A stretch of 41,129 bases of DNA from Clostridiales bacterium (GCA_015058205.1 SVCS01000008.1:1-41129), one strand, 5' to 3'. Shown: positions 15,422-23,509, numbered from the stretch's first letter. Numbers and translations are program-made. The notes: generated by a model not told the origin, from the letters alone.

Positions 15422-16375
15422 ATGATAAACGAAACATACACTTCAACTGAAGAGAAGGCGGCACAGCTGTATGACAGATTCTGCAGCCGTGCCTCCAAGG
15501 ATGATGAATTCAGCGACTGGGCGGGTTACAGAGCCGAGTTGACAAGATTCGTCATAAACCACACCCGCTCCGGCGGGTCTCTTCTAATTCTGGGAGCCGG
15601 CAAATGCAATGATCTGGATCTGGCAAAGCTGTCAGACCATTGCGGAAGCATTACCTTGTCAGATTACAGACCGGAGACGGCAGAGGATGCGCTTTGCCGA
15701 TATGGGATCACTGCGTCAGCTGCCTCAGAGCGGGTGACGTTTCTGGAGGCTGATTACGTGGGAATCCCTGATTCAGCGTACCTGAGATATACAGAACTCC
15801 TGCTTGAAATCATGAAGAAACTGCGCGATGAGCAGGGAGACAGCCTTGAAGAAATCGCAGGGCAGGAGCTGCAAAAGCTGCAGACATGTCTGGAGCAGAT
15901 ATACCAAGACAACGAAGCCTATGAAATTGATTTGGGAGAAGCAGCCTTTGATTACGGCGTGATAGAAGGAGTGCATAGCCAGCTGAACAATTCCTTCCGA
16001 GGGCTGTTCCAATATGTTCGGAAAGACGTTGAAGATCAGGCCGGAGAAGTCAAATATGCAGAGGATTTGAATGCTGCAATCTTCGCGGTTACGAGAAGAC
16101 ACACAAAAAAAATAGTGCTTCGTTTCAACGAAGCAGTGTTTGCCGCTGTCAGAGAAGGCCTCATCTACGGCTATGAAAAAAACATCATTTACACACCTGA
16201 GGGAGCAGACCATCCAACGATCGGAACAGTGGATGGCGCCCGACAGGCGGGAGAAGTCATCAACGAGCTTTCCGCAGAGGATCGCATGAGCTGCTTGTGG
16301 CCTCTCTCCCGCAGGCGTGGTATTAAATTCGAAATGGAAGTCCGTTATCTCTCTGCAATGAACCTGTCTAGATAA
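15422..16375 (+). CDS. Unrecognised protein with a methyltransferase-like Rossmann motif
   Basis: A 317-residue protein that I cannot assign to a named family. Residues about 55-75 (LLILGAGKCNDLDLAKL) look like motif I of class I SAM-dependent methyltransferases (beta1 plus glycine loop), followed by ITLSDYRPET, which resembles the acidic end of strand beta2. The central part (120-215) is mainly helical and charged. The C-terminus has no recognisable motif. It begins 26 bases after tyrS, with only a weak ribosome site, so it may be read through from tyrS. Its stop overlaps that of the opposite-strand PhzF gene by 8 bases. A methyltransferase role is a guess from fold only. Confidence 0.6.
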   Translation: MINETYTSTEEKAAQLYDRFCSRASKDDEFSDWAGYRAELTRFVINHTRSGGSLLILGAGKCNDLDLAKLSDHCGSITLSDYRPETAEDALCRYGITASAASERVTFLEADYVGIPDSAYLRYTELLLEIMKKLRDEQGDSLEEIAGQELQKLQTCLEQIYQDNEAYEIDLGEAAFDYGVIEGVHSQLNNSFRGLFQYVRKDVEDQAGEVKYAEDLNAAIFAVTRRHTKKIVLRFNEAVFAAVREGLIYGYEKNIIYTPEGADHPTIGTVDGARQAGEVINELSAEDRMSCLWPLSRRRGIKFEMEVRYLSAMNLSR

Positions 16376-17327
16376 AGATTTCCCCTTCTGCCAGAATTGC
16401 GGCGCTGCCGCCGATTTTGATTGCGGAGCCGTCAATGATGGAGCGTATTTCCGATGGACGACCCATTGCTTCACCTTGTATAAACAGGCAGTCGGCCTTG
16501 CTGCCAATCAGCTCATTCCGCTGCAGATAGTAGGTGAGGGATCCGTTTGCCGTTCCCGTTGCAGCTTCTTCGTCGATATCACAGACGGGAGCGAAATCTC
16601 TGCAGTAAGCATCGACATCATCACGTCCGCCGGCGGAACTTCCACCGCGGTGCTTGCCGCCATCCAAAGTGAAGGCATGAATACTGAGGACATCGCGTTC
16701 TCTTGTAAAATCCGTCAGTGCAGCAAAATCAGGGGACATCTTTGCAAGCTCGGCTCTTGAGGCAACGGGAAACATAATGTCCGGGAGACCGGTCGAAACG
16801 ATTTCAGGTTTCAGTCCGCTGCCATCGCCTCCATTCGCCAGACATTGTTCCTCTATAACAGGAATGTTATCTTCATAGGTAATTCCAAGAATCTCATACA
16901 GCTCACGTAACGTGGCAACATCATCGATCATCCCCAGATATTCAGGCGCGGCCATATCCATCAGAATAGAATCTTCTCCGATTACAATATCCAGATCACC
17001 TGCCATCGTCTTATTCAGTACAGTTGTTCCGGCTTTGACCAATCCTGCCTGACGCAGACAGTGGAAACTGGCAATCGTCGCATGCCCGCAGAGATCCACC
17101 TCGGCAGCAGGCGTAAAGTAACGCACGTGGAACGCATTATGGGCACCATCCGCATCTGCCTCAGACAGAGGTTTGATGAACGCAGTCTCTGAGTACCGCA
17201 GTTCCGCTGCAGTTTTTCGCATGGTTTCGTCATCAGGAAAATCGAATCCTTTGTCGAGAATCACAACACCGGCAGGATTTCCGCCGAATACTTCTTTTGT
17301 AAAAGCGTCTGCTATATAGAATTTCAT
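16368..17327 (-). CDS. PhzF family isomerase/epimerase
   Basis: A 319-residue protein of the PhzF phenazine-biosynthesis-like family (diaminopimelate-epimerase fold, two similar lobes). It has the N-terminal DAFTKEVFGGNPAGVV block, the catalytic Glu in LRYSETAFI, CGHATIASFH in the first lobe, and the second-lobe block EEAATGTANGSL. Most members are isomerases of unknown substrate; the presence of one gene without phz neighbours argues against phenazine synthesis. The ATG at 17327 has GGAGGC 8 bases upstream; an ATG at 17357 lacks such a site. It is downstream of the aminotransferase on the same strand, but a strong hairpin lies between them. Confidence 0.88.
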   Translation of the reverse strand: MKFYIADAFTKEVFGGNPAGVVILDKGFDFPDDETMRKTAAELRYSETAFIKPLSEADADGAHNAFHVRYFTPAAEVDLCGHATIASFHCLRQAGLVKAGTTVLNKTMAGDLDIVIGEDSILMDMAAPEYLGMIDDVATLRELYEILGITYEDNIPVIEEQCLANGGDGSGLKPEIVSTGLPDIMFPVASRAELAKMSPDFAALTDFTRERDVLSIHAFTLDGGKHRGGSSAGGRDDVDAYCRDFAPVCDIDEEAATGTANGSLTYYLQRNELIGSKADCLFIQGEAMGRPSEIRSIIDGSAIKIGGSAAILAEGEIFI

Positions 17328-17427
17328 TTCAGTTGCCTCCGAATATTTATTCATCATTACGGTACGAGAGTATTATACAATGATTCCGCATGGGCATGTC
17401 AACAGAATGAAAGCCGTGGAGACAAAT

Positions 17428-17461
17428 GAGAACCCCCTGTTCTGAAGAACAGGGGGTTCTC
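17428..17461. terminator. Long perfect hairpin after the class III aminotransferase
   Basis: GAGAACCCCCTGTTC (17428-17442) is perfectly complementary to 17447-17461 with a TGAA loop: a 15-bp stem 33 bases past the aminotransferase stop. The minus-strand tail is short of T (ATTTGTCTCC), so this may be a poor intrinsic terminator that instead blocks 3' decay or insulates phzF. Confidence 0.7.
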
Positions 17462-17494
17462 GATAGTTATTACACCGATTTGTCTAATTTCCGA

Positions 17495-18886
17495 TTACAG
17501 AAGGTTATAAGCCTTACCTACTTCTGCCAGTGCTTCGTCCAGTGCTGTCAGAACCTTATCGATTGTTTCGTCAGCCTGTACGAGAGGTGGCTCGATTCTT
17601 ACTGTCTGAGCGTTAACCAGAGTACCTGCAGTCATTACCTTTCTAGCGAACAGAGCCTTTGTTACTTCGTGGCCGATTTCGTCAGTAGGGAATTCCATGC
17701 AGATCAGCATTCCTGCTCCTCTGGAAGTGGTCAGAACCTTTGGATACTTCTCATGCAGCTTCTGCAGACCAGCCAGATACTTCTCGCCCTTTGCCTTTGA
17801 CAGTGCAGGGAGATCGTTTTCCAGCATGTATCTGATTGTTGAAATAAATGCTGCGCAAGCGAGTGGGTTACCACCGAAAGTAGGTGATCCGAGGATCCAT
17901 GGATTCTCGAACATCTTACCTTCACAACCAGTACCAACACCTGACTTCTCATAAGTCCAAGGTCTTGCGATGATACCTGTGATAGGTACCAGACCACCGG
18001 ATGAAGCCTTACCATAAGTCATGATGTCTGGAGTAACTCCTTCGTAGTCGCATCTCCACATTGTACCTGTACGTCCAAGTCCTACCTGGATTTCGTCGAA
18101 GATCAGAGCTACGCCGTGATCGTCAGCGATCTCTCTCAGAGCCTTGAGGTAGCCATCAGGTGGGATCATTACGCCAGCTTCGCCCTGGATAGGCTCTACG
18201 ATGATACCAGCAACCTTTTCGCCAACAGCTTCCAGGTTTTCGATAGCAACTCTTGCCGCATCAGCATCACCAAACTTAACGTGCTGAACCTGCTGTACCA
18301 TAGGAATATAGTCTTCTCTGTAAGCGCCCTTGCCGCCCATTGAGATAGCGCCCATGGACTTGCCGTGGAATGCACCTACAGTTGAGATGTACCATCTGCC
18401 GCCTGTTGCCAGTCTAGCCAGCTTCAGAGCCATTTCTACAGCTTCAGCTCCGCCGTTTGTGAAGAAGCAGTACTGCAGGTCGCCCGGAGTGATCAGTCCC
18501 AGCAGGTGAGCCAGATAACCTCTGAGTGGGTCAACCAGTTCCTGTGAATGCAGGGAGTATCTGTCGAGCTGTGCCATTACAGTCTTCTTGATTTCAGGGT
18601 TGCCGTGTCCGCAAGCGAAGATACCGAATCCGCCGAGGCAGTCGATAAATTCAGTTCCGTGCAGATCTCTGAATACATCGCCTTCGTCTTCCCATTCGAT
18701 GAATGCAGCATCTGTTGAAACAGATTTTCTGTATTCGAGCCAGCCTGGGTTAACATTCTCGTTGAAGTTAGCGATTGATTCTTTCATGATTGTGACTTTT
18801 TCGTCTTCAGTCAATGATTCTGCTTCAATCAGACCAACAACTCTCTTAGCTTCTTCTAAAGCTTTTGCCATGTTTCTTTCAGTCAT
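17495..18886 (-). CDS. Class III aminotransferase, putrescine/ornithine type (PatA-like)
   Basis: A 463-residue PLP enzyme of the acetylornithine/ornithine/putrescine aminotransferase group. The phosphate-binding stretch is TNGGAEAVE (143-151), the ring-nitrogen Asp is D264 in LIFDEIQVGLGRTG, and the Schiff-base Lys is K293 in YGKASSGG. The C-terminus (AGTLVNAQTVRIEPPL) and the length beyond 450 residues resemble E. coli putrescine aminotransferase more than the 400-residue ArgD or ornithine aminotransferase. It probably moves the terminal amino group of putrescine or ornithine to 2-oxoglutarate. AAGGAGGTCATAAC precedes the ATG, close to ideal. It is divergent from ornithine racemase, which supports a diamine role. 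Confidence 0.82.
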   Translation of the reverse strand: MTERNMAKALEEAKRVVGLIEAESLTEDEKVTIMKESIANFNENVNPGWLEYRKSVSTDAAFIEWEDEGDVFRDLHGTEFIDCLGGFGIFACGHGNPEIKKTVMAQLDRYSLHSQELVDPLRGYLAHLLGLITPGDLQYCFFTNGGAEAVEMALKLARLATGGRWYISTVGAFHGKSMGAISMGGKGAYREDYIPMVQQVQHVKFGDADAARVAIENLEAVGEKVAGIIVEPIQGEAGVMIPPDGYLKALREIADDHGVALIFDEIQVGLGRTGTMWRCDYEGVTPDIMTYGKASSGGLVPITGIIARPWTYEKSGVGTGCEGKMFENPWILGSPTFGGNPLACAAFISTIRYMLENDLPALSKAKGEKYLAGLQKLHEKYPKVLTTSRGAGMLICMEFPTDEIGHEVTKALFARKVMTAGTLVNAQTVRIEPPLVQADETIDKVLTALDEALAEVGKAYNLL

Positions 18887-19001
18887 GTTATGACCTCCTT
18901 AAATTTTGGAATACTTTTGTTTACTGTCCGGAAATGACAGTTTCGGTATAACTATGCAGCGCATATCTCGCACTTTAGTATGCCAATATGCTACTGTACA
19001 T

Positions 19002-19007
19002 ATTATA
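19002..19007 (-). promoter_or_regulatory. -10 element of the aminotransferase promoter
   Basis: On the minus strand TATAAT occupies 19007-19002. The best -35 at 17 bases is TTTCAA (19030-19025), a weak match that lies inside the left arm of the inverted repeat. Transcription would start near 18995, leaving a leader of about 110 bases. Confidence 0.5.
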
Positions 19008-19019
19008 GACCTATCGTAT

Positions 19020-19062
19020 CTCAATTGAAACAACAAGTTTGCAGTATGTTGTTGAAATTGAG
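19020..19062. promoter_or_regulatory. 16-base inverted repeat, candidate operator of the aminotransferase gene
   Basis: The left arm CTCAATTGAAACAACA (19020-19035) and right arm TGTTGTTGAAATTGAG (19047-19062) are complementary at 14 of 16 positions, with an 11-base spacer. The left arm overlaps the likely -35 region of the aminotransferase promoter, as expected for a repressor or activator site. No regulator gene is adjacent. Confidence 0.65.
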
Positions 19063-19140
19063 GAATTATATTGCCGATTTCAAAATATTTATACATTAGC
19101 TCACAAAACCCCTGTCAGCGGCAGATTACACTGTCTTGTT

Positions 19141-19169
19141 TTGACAATGATACCAATAAAGGATAGAAT
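19141..19169 (+). promoter_or_regulatory. Promoter of the orr-scpA-scpB operon
   Basis: TTGACA (19141-19146), a perfect -35, and TAGAAT (19164-19169), separated by 17 bases. Transcription would start near 19176, with AGGAGA at 19196-19201 before the ATG at 19209. Confidence 0.85.
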
Positions 19170-19208
19170 GAGAGAAGTGTAAAATTCATTGAAATAGGAG
19201 ATAGAATA

Positions 19209-20324
19209 ATGTATCCGAAACTGATTGTTAACTTAGAAAAACTCAGAGAAAATATCGACGCTTGCGCGAAGATCACAAAGGAAGATGGAAACTGTTCACT
19301 CATGCTTGTTACAAAGGGCGTGTGCGCAGATGAGAGGGTCTGCGATATGATCATGGATCATCCGCAGGTGGACTACATGGCGGATTCTAGAGTTCTGAAT
19401 CTTGCGAAATATCATGACAAAGCCAATGAAAAGGGTAAGCAGACGGTGCTTCTCAGACTGCCGATGCTCGCAGAGATAGAAGACGTTGTCAGATATGCAG
19501 ACGTGAGCTTCAACTCAGAGATGAGCACGCTGAACGCGCTGAATGAAGAGGCCGGCCGTCAGGGCAAAACCCATAAAGTCGTTCTCATGATCGATCTGGG
19601 GGACCTGCGTGAAGGAATGTTCTTCAAGAATGAAGATGAAATCTTCAGCACAGTAGATGCAGTGGAAGGAATGGATCATCTGGAGCTTCACGGTATCGGT
19701 GTAAATCTGACTTGCTACGGCGCGATTATTCCAAAGAACGACAATCTGTCCGTACTTGCTGATTTTGCAGAAAGAATCGAAGCAAGACTTGGAAGAAAGC
19801 TCGATATGGTATCAGGCGGCAACTCCAGCTCCATCTATCTGATTTGGAAGGGACAGATGCCGGAGAAAATCAGCAACCTGAGGCTGGGCGAAAGCTTCCT
19901 CCTCGGAAACGACACCGCTTATGGCGAAACGGTTCCGGGAGCTGTTCACGATACACTTATCGTGGAAGCGCAGATCATTGAGCTGAAGGAGAAGCCATCC
20001 CTGCCGATCGGCGAAGTGGGCAAGGATGCTTTTGGAAATGTGCCGGTATATGAGGATCGCGGTATTATCAAGAGAGCGATTCTCGGCATCGGCAAGCAGG
20101 ATACAGAAGTCGACGGCATGATTCCTGTGAAGCAGGATGCTGACGGCAACTGGATCGATGATGAGTCCATCGAAATCCTGGGCGGTTCCTCCGACCATAC
20201 TCTGATGGACATGACAAAGGCAGACAGAGAGTACAAGGTAGGAGATACTGTAACATTCAGGCTTGAGTACGGCGCTATGCTGAAGGTCGCAACAAGTCCT
20301 TACGTTGAGAAAGAATACAGATAA
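19209..20324 (+). CDS. orr: Ornithine racemase (alanine racemase-like, PLP)
   Basis: A 371-residue protein of the bacterial alanine-racemase N-terminal-barrel family. The PLP lysine is K36 in LVTKGVCAD. The start (MYPKLIVNLEKLREN), the DLGDLREGM block and the C-terminal domain with ILGGSSDHTLMD agree with ornithine racemases of the anaerobic ornithine pathway. It interconverts L- and D-ornithine; D-ornithine is the substrate of OraE at the left edge. In known clusters orr is beside oraE; here it is about 18 kb away and 6 bases in front of scpA. Ribosome site AGGAGA. An alanine or broad-specificity racemase is the alternative, less likely given oraE in the same region. Confidence 0.85.
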   Translation: MYPKLIVNLEKLRENIDACAKITKEDGNCSLMLVTKGVCADERVCDMIMDHPQVDYMADSRVLNLAKYHDKANEKGKQTVLLRLPMLAEIEDVVRYADVSFNSEMSTLNALNEEAGRQGKTHKVVLMIDLGDLREGMFFKNEDEIFSTVDAVEGMDHLELHGIGVNLTCYGAIIPKNDNLSVLADFAERIEARLGRKLDMVSGGNSSSIYLIWKGQMPEKISNLRLGESFLLGNDTAYGETVPGAVHDTLIVEAQIIELKEKPSLPIGEVGKDAFGNVPVYEDRGIIKRAILGIGKQDTEVDGMIPVKQDADGNWIDDESIEILGGSSDHTLMDMTKADREYKVGDTVTFRLEYGAMLKVATSPYVEKEYR

Positions 20325-20330
20325 GGGGAA

Positions 20331-21146
20331 ATGAGCTACAGAGTCAGGACCAATTTATTCGAGGGGCCCTTTGACTTGCTGGTCTACCTGATAGAGCACG
20401 CAAGGATGAGCATTTACGATATCAGAATATCTGAGATCACGGCCCAGTATATTAAATATGTTGAGCAGATGCGGGAGGCAGATGTAAATCTGGCGTCCGA
20501 GTTTATGGTGCTCGCAGCACAGCTTCTCGAAATAAAGTCTAAGATGCTTTTGCCTCGCACAGTCATTGATGAAGAGGGAGAGACGGTCTACGAGGATCCC
20601 CGTACGGAACTGGTGGCCAAGCTTGCTGAGTATAAGAAATACAAAGCAGCTTCCGAAATGCTGGAAGAACGACGTGAAATCGCAGCGGCTTCTCTGGAGA
20701 AACCGCAGGAAGATCTGACGGAGTTCACGGGAGAACCGGATGAGTATCTGATTCTCGATGCGGATAAGTTCAAGCTTGCCTTCGAGGAGTTTCTCCAGCG
20801 AAAGAAGAGGCTCGATGAAATCAGAGCCCATCACATCAGAACAGAGAAGCAGAGAATCACCACAGAAGCGAGAATCGCAGGAATCCGGAACTTCTTCAGC
20901 GGGCTTCCGGAAGGGCAGCGGGCAAACTTCAACGAGCTTGTGCAGAACAAAGAAAGCAAGTATGACATCTCCGTCACGTTCTCATCCGTTCTGGAGATGA
21001 TGAAAGAAAGACAGCTCGATGCAGAACAGAAAAAGCTGTTTGGGGATATAGAGGTTTATGCGACTGAGCATCTTATGGATGAACCGGCACCGGCTGAAGC
21101 AGAGGCGCCGGCTGAGGAACAAGAGGTAGCAAAGGATGGCGAATAA
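20331..21146 (+). CDS. scpA: Segregation and condensation protein ScpA
   Basis: A 271-residue kleisin of the bacterial SMC complex. The N-terminal block (FEGPFDLLVYLIEHARMSIYD) is the SMC-neck-binding helix region typical of ScpA. A helical middle region follows, and a C-terminal winged-helix domain (about 165-245) binds the SMC head. ScpA with ScpB and SMC compacts and segregates the chromosome. The start has AAGGGG 4-9 bases upstream and lies 6 bases after the ornithine racemase stop; the 3' end overlaps scpB by 11 bases. The Pro/Glu/Ala-rich tail is a lineage-specific extension. Confidence 0.95.
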   Translation: MSYRVRTNLFEGPFDLLVYLIEHARMSIYDIRISEITAQYIKYVEQMREADVNLASEFMVLAAQLLEIKSKMLLPRTVIDEEGETVYEDPRTELVAKLAEYKKYKAASEMLEERREIAAASLEKPQEDLTEFTGEPDEYLILDADKFKLAFEEFLQRKKRLDEIRAHHIRTEKQRITTEARIAGIRNFFSGLPEGQRANFNELVQNKESKYDISVTFSSVLEMMKERQLDAEQKKLFGDIEVYATEHLMDEPAPAEAEAPAEEQEVAKDGE

Positions 21147-21813
21147 AACAATAAAATCAGCAATTGAATCGATGATGTTCGTTTGGGGAGAACCCCTGCA
21201 CATTAAGGACATTGCGGACATCTTCAATGTCGATAGGAAAGAAATATACGACGCCTGCAAGGAGCTTCAGGAAGAATACGAGCAGGAAGGCCGCGGTATC
21301 GTGATCCGTGAAGTCAACAAGAGCTTTCAGTTCGTGACTCGAAAAGAAAACCTGGGATATATTGAGAGACTTTGTACTCCGGTAAGGCGCAGAAGACTTT
21401 CCCAGTCCGCCCTTGAGACACTGGCAATCGTTGCCTACAAGCAGCCTGTCACAAAGGGGGAAATCGAAGCCATCAGAGGCATCCGCTGCGACAGAGTTCT
21501 GGAAGGTCTCGCGGCTAAGGGCCTTGTAGCGGTTACAGGCCGCGCGGAGACAGTCGGCAGGCCGAATTATTACGGAACGACCAATGAGTTCCTCAAGCAG
21601 TTCGAGTTTGAATCTCTCAAAGATCTTCCGAAGATCGAAGACCTGGAAGGGGCGATTTTCGAAGTGGAAGAGCCACCGGTATTTTCTGGCGTCGTAGGGC
21701 AGATGTCGCTGGAGGAATTTGCAGCAGAGAAATCGGATGAGCCAGTTGGTGAAACGCCGGACGGATCAAATGACGAAGCAATCGATGAGGCAGCCGCTGA
21801 AGACAGCGAGTAG
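21136..21813 (+). CDS. scpB: Segregation and condensation protein ScpB
   Basis: A 225-residue protein with two winged-helix domains. The conserved second-domain block is LSQSALETLAIVAYKQPVTKGEIEAIRG, and GRAETVGRPNYYGTTNEFLKQF is the family's standard C-terminal strand region. ScpB dimers bind the middle of ScpA in the SMC complex. It overlaps scpA by 11 bases, a coupled pair. The acidic tail after residue 190 has no function I can name. No clear terminator separates it from nhaC, which has its own promoter. Confidence 0.96.
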   Translation: MANKTIKSAIESMMFVWGEPLHIKDIADIFNVDRKEIYDACKELQEEYEQEGRGIVIREVNKSFQFVTRKENLGYIERLCTPVRRRRLSQSALETLAIVAYKQPVTKGEIEAIRGIRCDRVLEGLAAKGLVAVTGRAETVGRPNYYGTTNEFLKQFEFESLKDLPKIEDLEGAIFEVEEPPVFSGVVGQMSLEEFAAEKSDEPVGETPDGSNDEAIDEAAAEDSE

Positions 21814-21860
21814 GTGTATCAGGCGTACTGTAAAAAAGCGCGCCCAAATCATCAGATAGT

Positions 21861-21890
21861 TTGCACACAAACGAATATATGAAGTATAAT
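21861..21890 (+). promoter_or_regulatory. Promoter of nhaC
   Basis: TTGCAC (21861-21866) and TATAAT (21885-21890), spacer 18. Transcription would start near 21897, immediately before a stable leader hairpin. Confidence 0.72.
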
Positions 21891-21898
21891 GATGCTGT

Positions 21899-21921
21899 AC
21901 AAATTTACTTCGGTAAATTGT
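21899..21921 (+). promoter_or_regulatory. UUCG-capped hairpin at the 5' end of the nhaC mRNA
   Basis: AATTTAC (21902-21908) pairs with GTAAATT (21913-21919) around a TTCG loop closed by C-G, the very stable cUUCGg tetraloop; beyond a bulged A, two more pairs (AC with GT) extend the stem. It sits within a few bases of the predicted transcript start. It may protect the 5' end from decay or be an operator. Confidence 0.6.
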
Positions 21922-21967
21922 CGAAATCATTATGCTTCTTTTTATTATCTGGAAGGAGGGTTTTGTT

Positions 21968-23482
21968 ATGTCGTTAAAAGAACAAAACGATATTATCGCT
22001 AAAGAGATAGCGACATTCAACGCCAGAAAGTCTCTGCTTGCGGCTGCGATCATCATCGTTGCCACATTCATACTTAAGATCTTCCTGCCTGATGACCCCG
22101 CCCAGTTCGGCGTACTGTGTACGATTCCGGCACTGCTGATGATCCTCTATATATTTATCACCAAGAGAATCATCGAAGCGCTGACCATCGGTGCGGTAGT
22201 AGGATTCATCATGGTTGGAGAAAGTGGATCGAACACCTTGCAGGCCTTTAGTGATTCATTGCTGTCAACAATGATGTCAGAAGACATTGCATGGCTAATC
22301 ATCGTCTGCGGACTGATGGGCGGTATCATCTCGTTGATTGAAAGATCAGGAGGCGCATATGCATTCGGACAGTGGGCGGCAAAACGGGCACGAAGCGAAA
22401 AGCCTGCACTCATCTGGACTTGGATCCTGGGATGCATCATCTTCATCGATGACTACCTCAATTCCATGACAGTCGGTTCCTGCATGGCTCCGCTGACGGA
22501 CAAGCATAAAACTCCAAGAGAGATGCTCGCTTATGTATGCGACTCGACAGCAGCTCCGCTGTGCGTACTCATTCCGATTACCACGTGGTCAGTGTTCTGC
22601 GGAAGAATCCTCGTAAAGAACGGCTGGCAGGTAGGTGACGCCAGCGAAATCGAGATGTTCGTCAAGACCATCCCATTCAACTTCTATGCGTGGATCGCAG
22701 CACTGATCGTACCACTGGTTATCGTGGGTGTTGTACCTAAGATCTTCGGCATGAAGAAAGCTTATCAGAGAGTTGCGGACGGCGGTCCGTTGGCGCCTCC
22801 GGGATCCGAGAAGATTTCGATTCTGGCAAGTGACCACGGAGATGAGATGAACATTCCTGAGAAACCTCATATGTTCAACTTCTTCATCCCAATCATCTGC
22901 CTTGTAGGATTCACCATTCTCTTCGACACAGACATGGAGATGGGCGTACTGGCGACACTGGTTGTCATGTTCATCATGTACATGGCACAGAACATCATGT
23001 CTGCAGCAGAATTCTGGGATATCATCATCAAGGGAATCCAGAACATGATTCTGCCGCTCATGCTGATGGTGATGGCCTTCGTATTTGCGGATATGAATGA
23101 ACAGATCGGATTCACCAAATGGTGTATCGAGTCAGCGACAAATATCATGACGCCGGCAACAGCACCGATGATCATCTTCCTGGTACTGGCCTGCACAGAG
23201 TTTATTACAGGAACCAACTGGGGAATGTACATCATCGCGCTGCCGATCATCATCCCGCTGGCGATGAACATCGGCGTAGATATGCCGCTGGCAGTAGGCG
23301 CCTGCATTTCCGCCGGTGTATTCGGTTCGCACATCTGCTTCTACTCAGATGCGACAGTACTGACTTCTGCAGCATGCGGATGCGACAACTTCAGACACGC
23401 GTTCACCCAGATGCCTTACGGTATCATAGCAGCCATTGTTTCCTTCATCTTCTATGCCGTATTCGGATTCATCATGGCATAA
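21968..23482 (+). CDS. NhaC-family Na+/H+ antiporter
   Basis: A 504-residue membrane protein with about 12 hydrophobic segments. The FIDDYLNSMTVGSCMAPLTDKH block with its buried Asp pair and the C-terminal GTNWGMYIIALPI and SHICFYSDATVL blocks are features of the NhaC/ion transporter superfamily. Ornithine-degradation gene clusters of Clostridia often contain a gene of this family, so it may match ion or pH balance to ornithine fermentation or carry amino acids itself; that is inference. The ATG at 21968 has GGAAGGAGGG upstream; an in-frame ATG at 21932 lacks a site. It follows orr-scpAB on the same strand with its own promoter. Confidence 0.85.
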   Translation: MSLKEQNDIIAKEIATFNARKSLLAAAIIIVATFILKIFLPDDPAQFGVLCTIPALLMILYIFITKRIIEALTIGAVVGFIMVGESGSNTLQAFSDSLLSTMMSEDIAWLIIVCGLMGGIISLIERSGGAYAFGQWAAKRARSEKPALIWTWILGCIIFIDDYLNSMTVGSCMAPLTDKHKTPREMLAYVCDSTAAPLCVLIPITTWSVFCGRILVKNGWQVGDASEIEMFVKTIPFNFYAWIAALIVPLVIVGVVPKIFGMKKAYQRVADGGPLAPPGSEKISILASDHGDEMNIPEKPHMFNFFIPIICLVGFTILFDTDMEMGVLATLVVMFIMYMAQNIMSAAEFWDIIIKGIQNMILPLMLMVMAFVFADMNEQIGFTKWCIESATNIMTPATAPMIIFLVLACTEFITGTNWGMYIIALPIIIPLAMNIGVDMPLAVGACISAGVFGSHICFYSDATVLTSAACGCDNFRHAFTQMPYGIIAAIVSFIFYAVFGFIMA

Positions 23483-23509
23483 GACAGCAGGAAGGATCAT
23501 CATGCAAAA

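Larger units (their letters stand above)
18887..19208. other. 322-base divergent control region between the aminotransferase and ornithine racemase genes
   Basis: The only gene-free stretch over 300 bases. It is AT-rich and holds the two divergent promoters and a 43-base inverted repeat, listed separately. I see no small ORF with a ribosome site, no riboswitch fold that I recognise, and no exact sigma-54 promoter. Confidence 0.7.

Noticed and set aside
18976..18997. A minus-strand sequence like a sigma-54 promoter (TTGGCA, then TGC) upstream of the aminotransferase gene
   Set aside because: The GG and GC elements are 11 bases apart; sigma-54 promoters need 10. A TATAAT promoter lies nearby.
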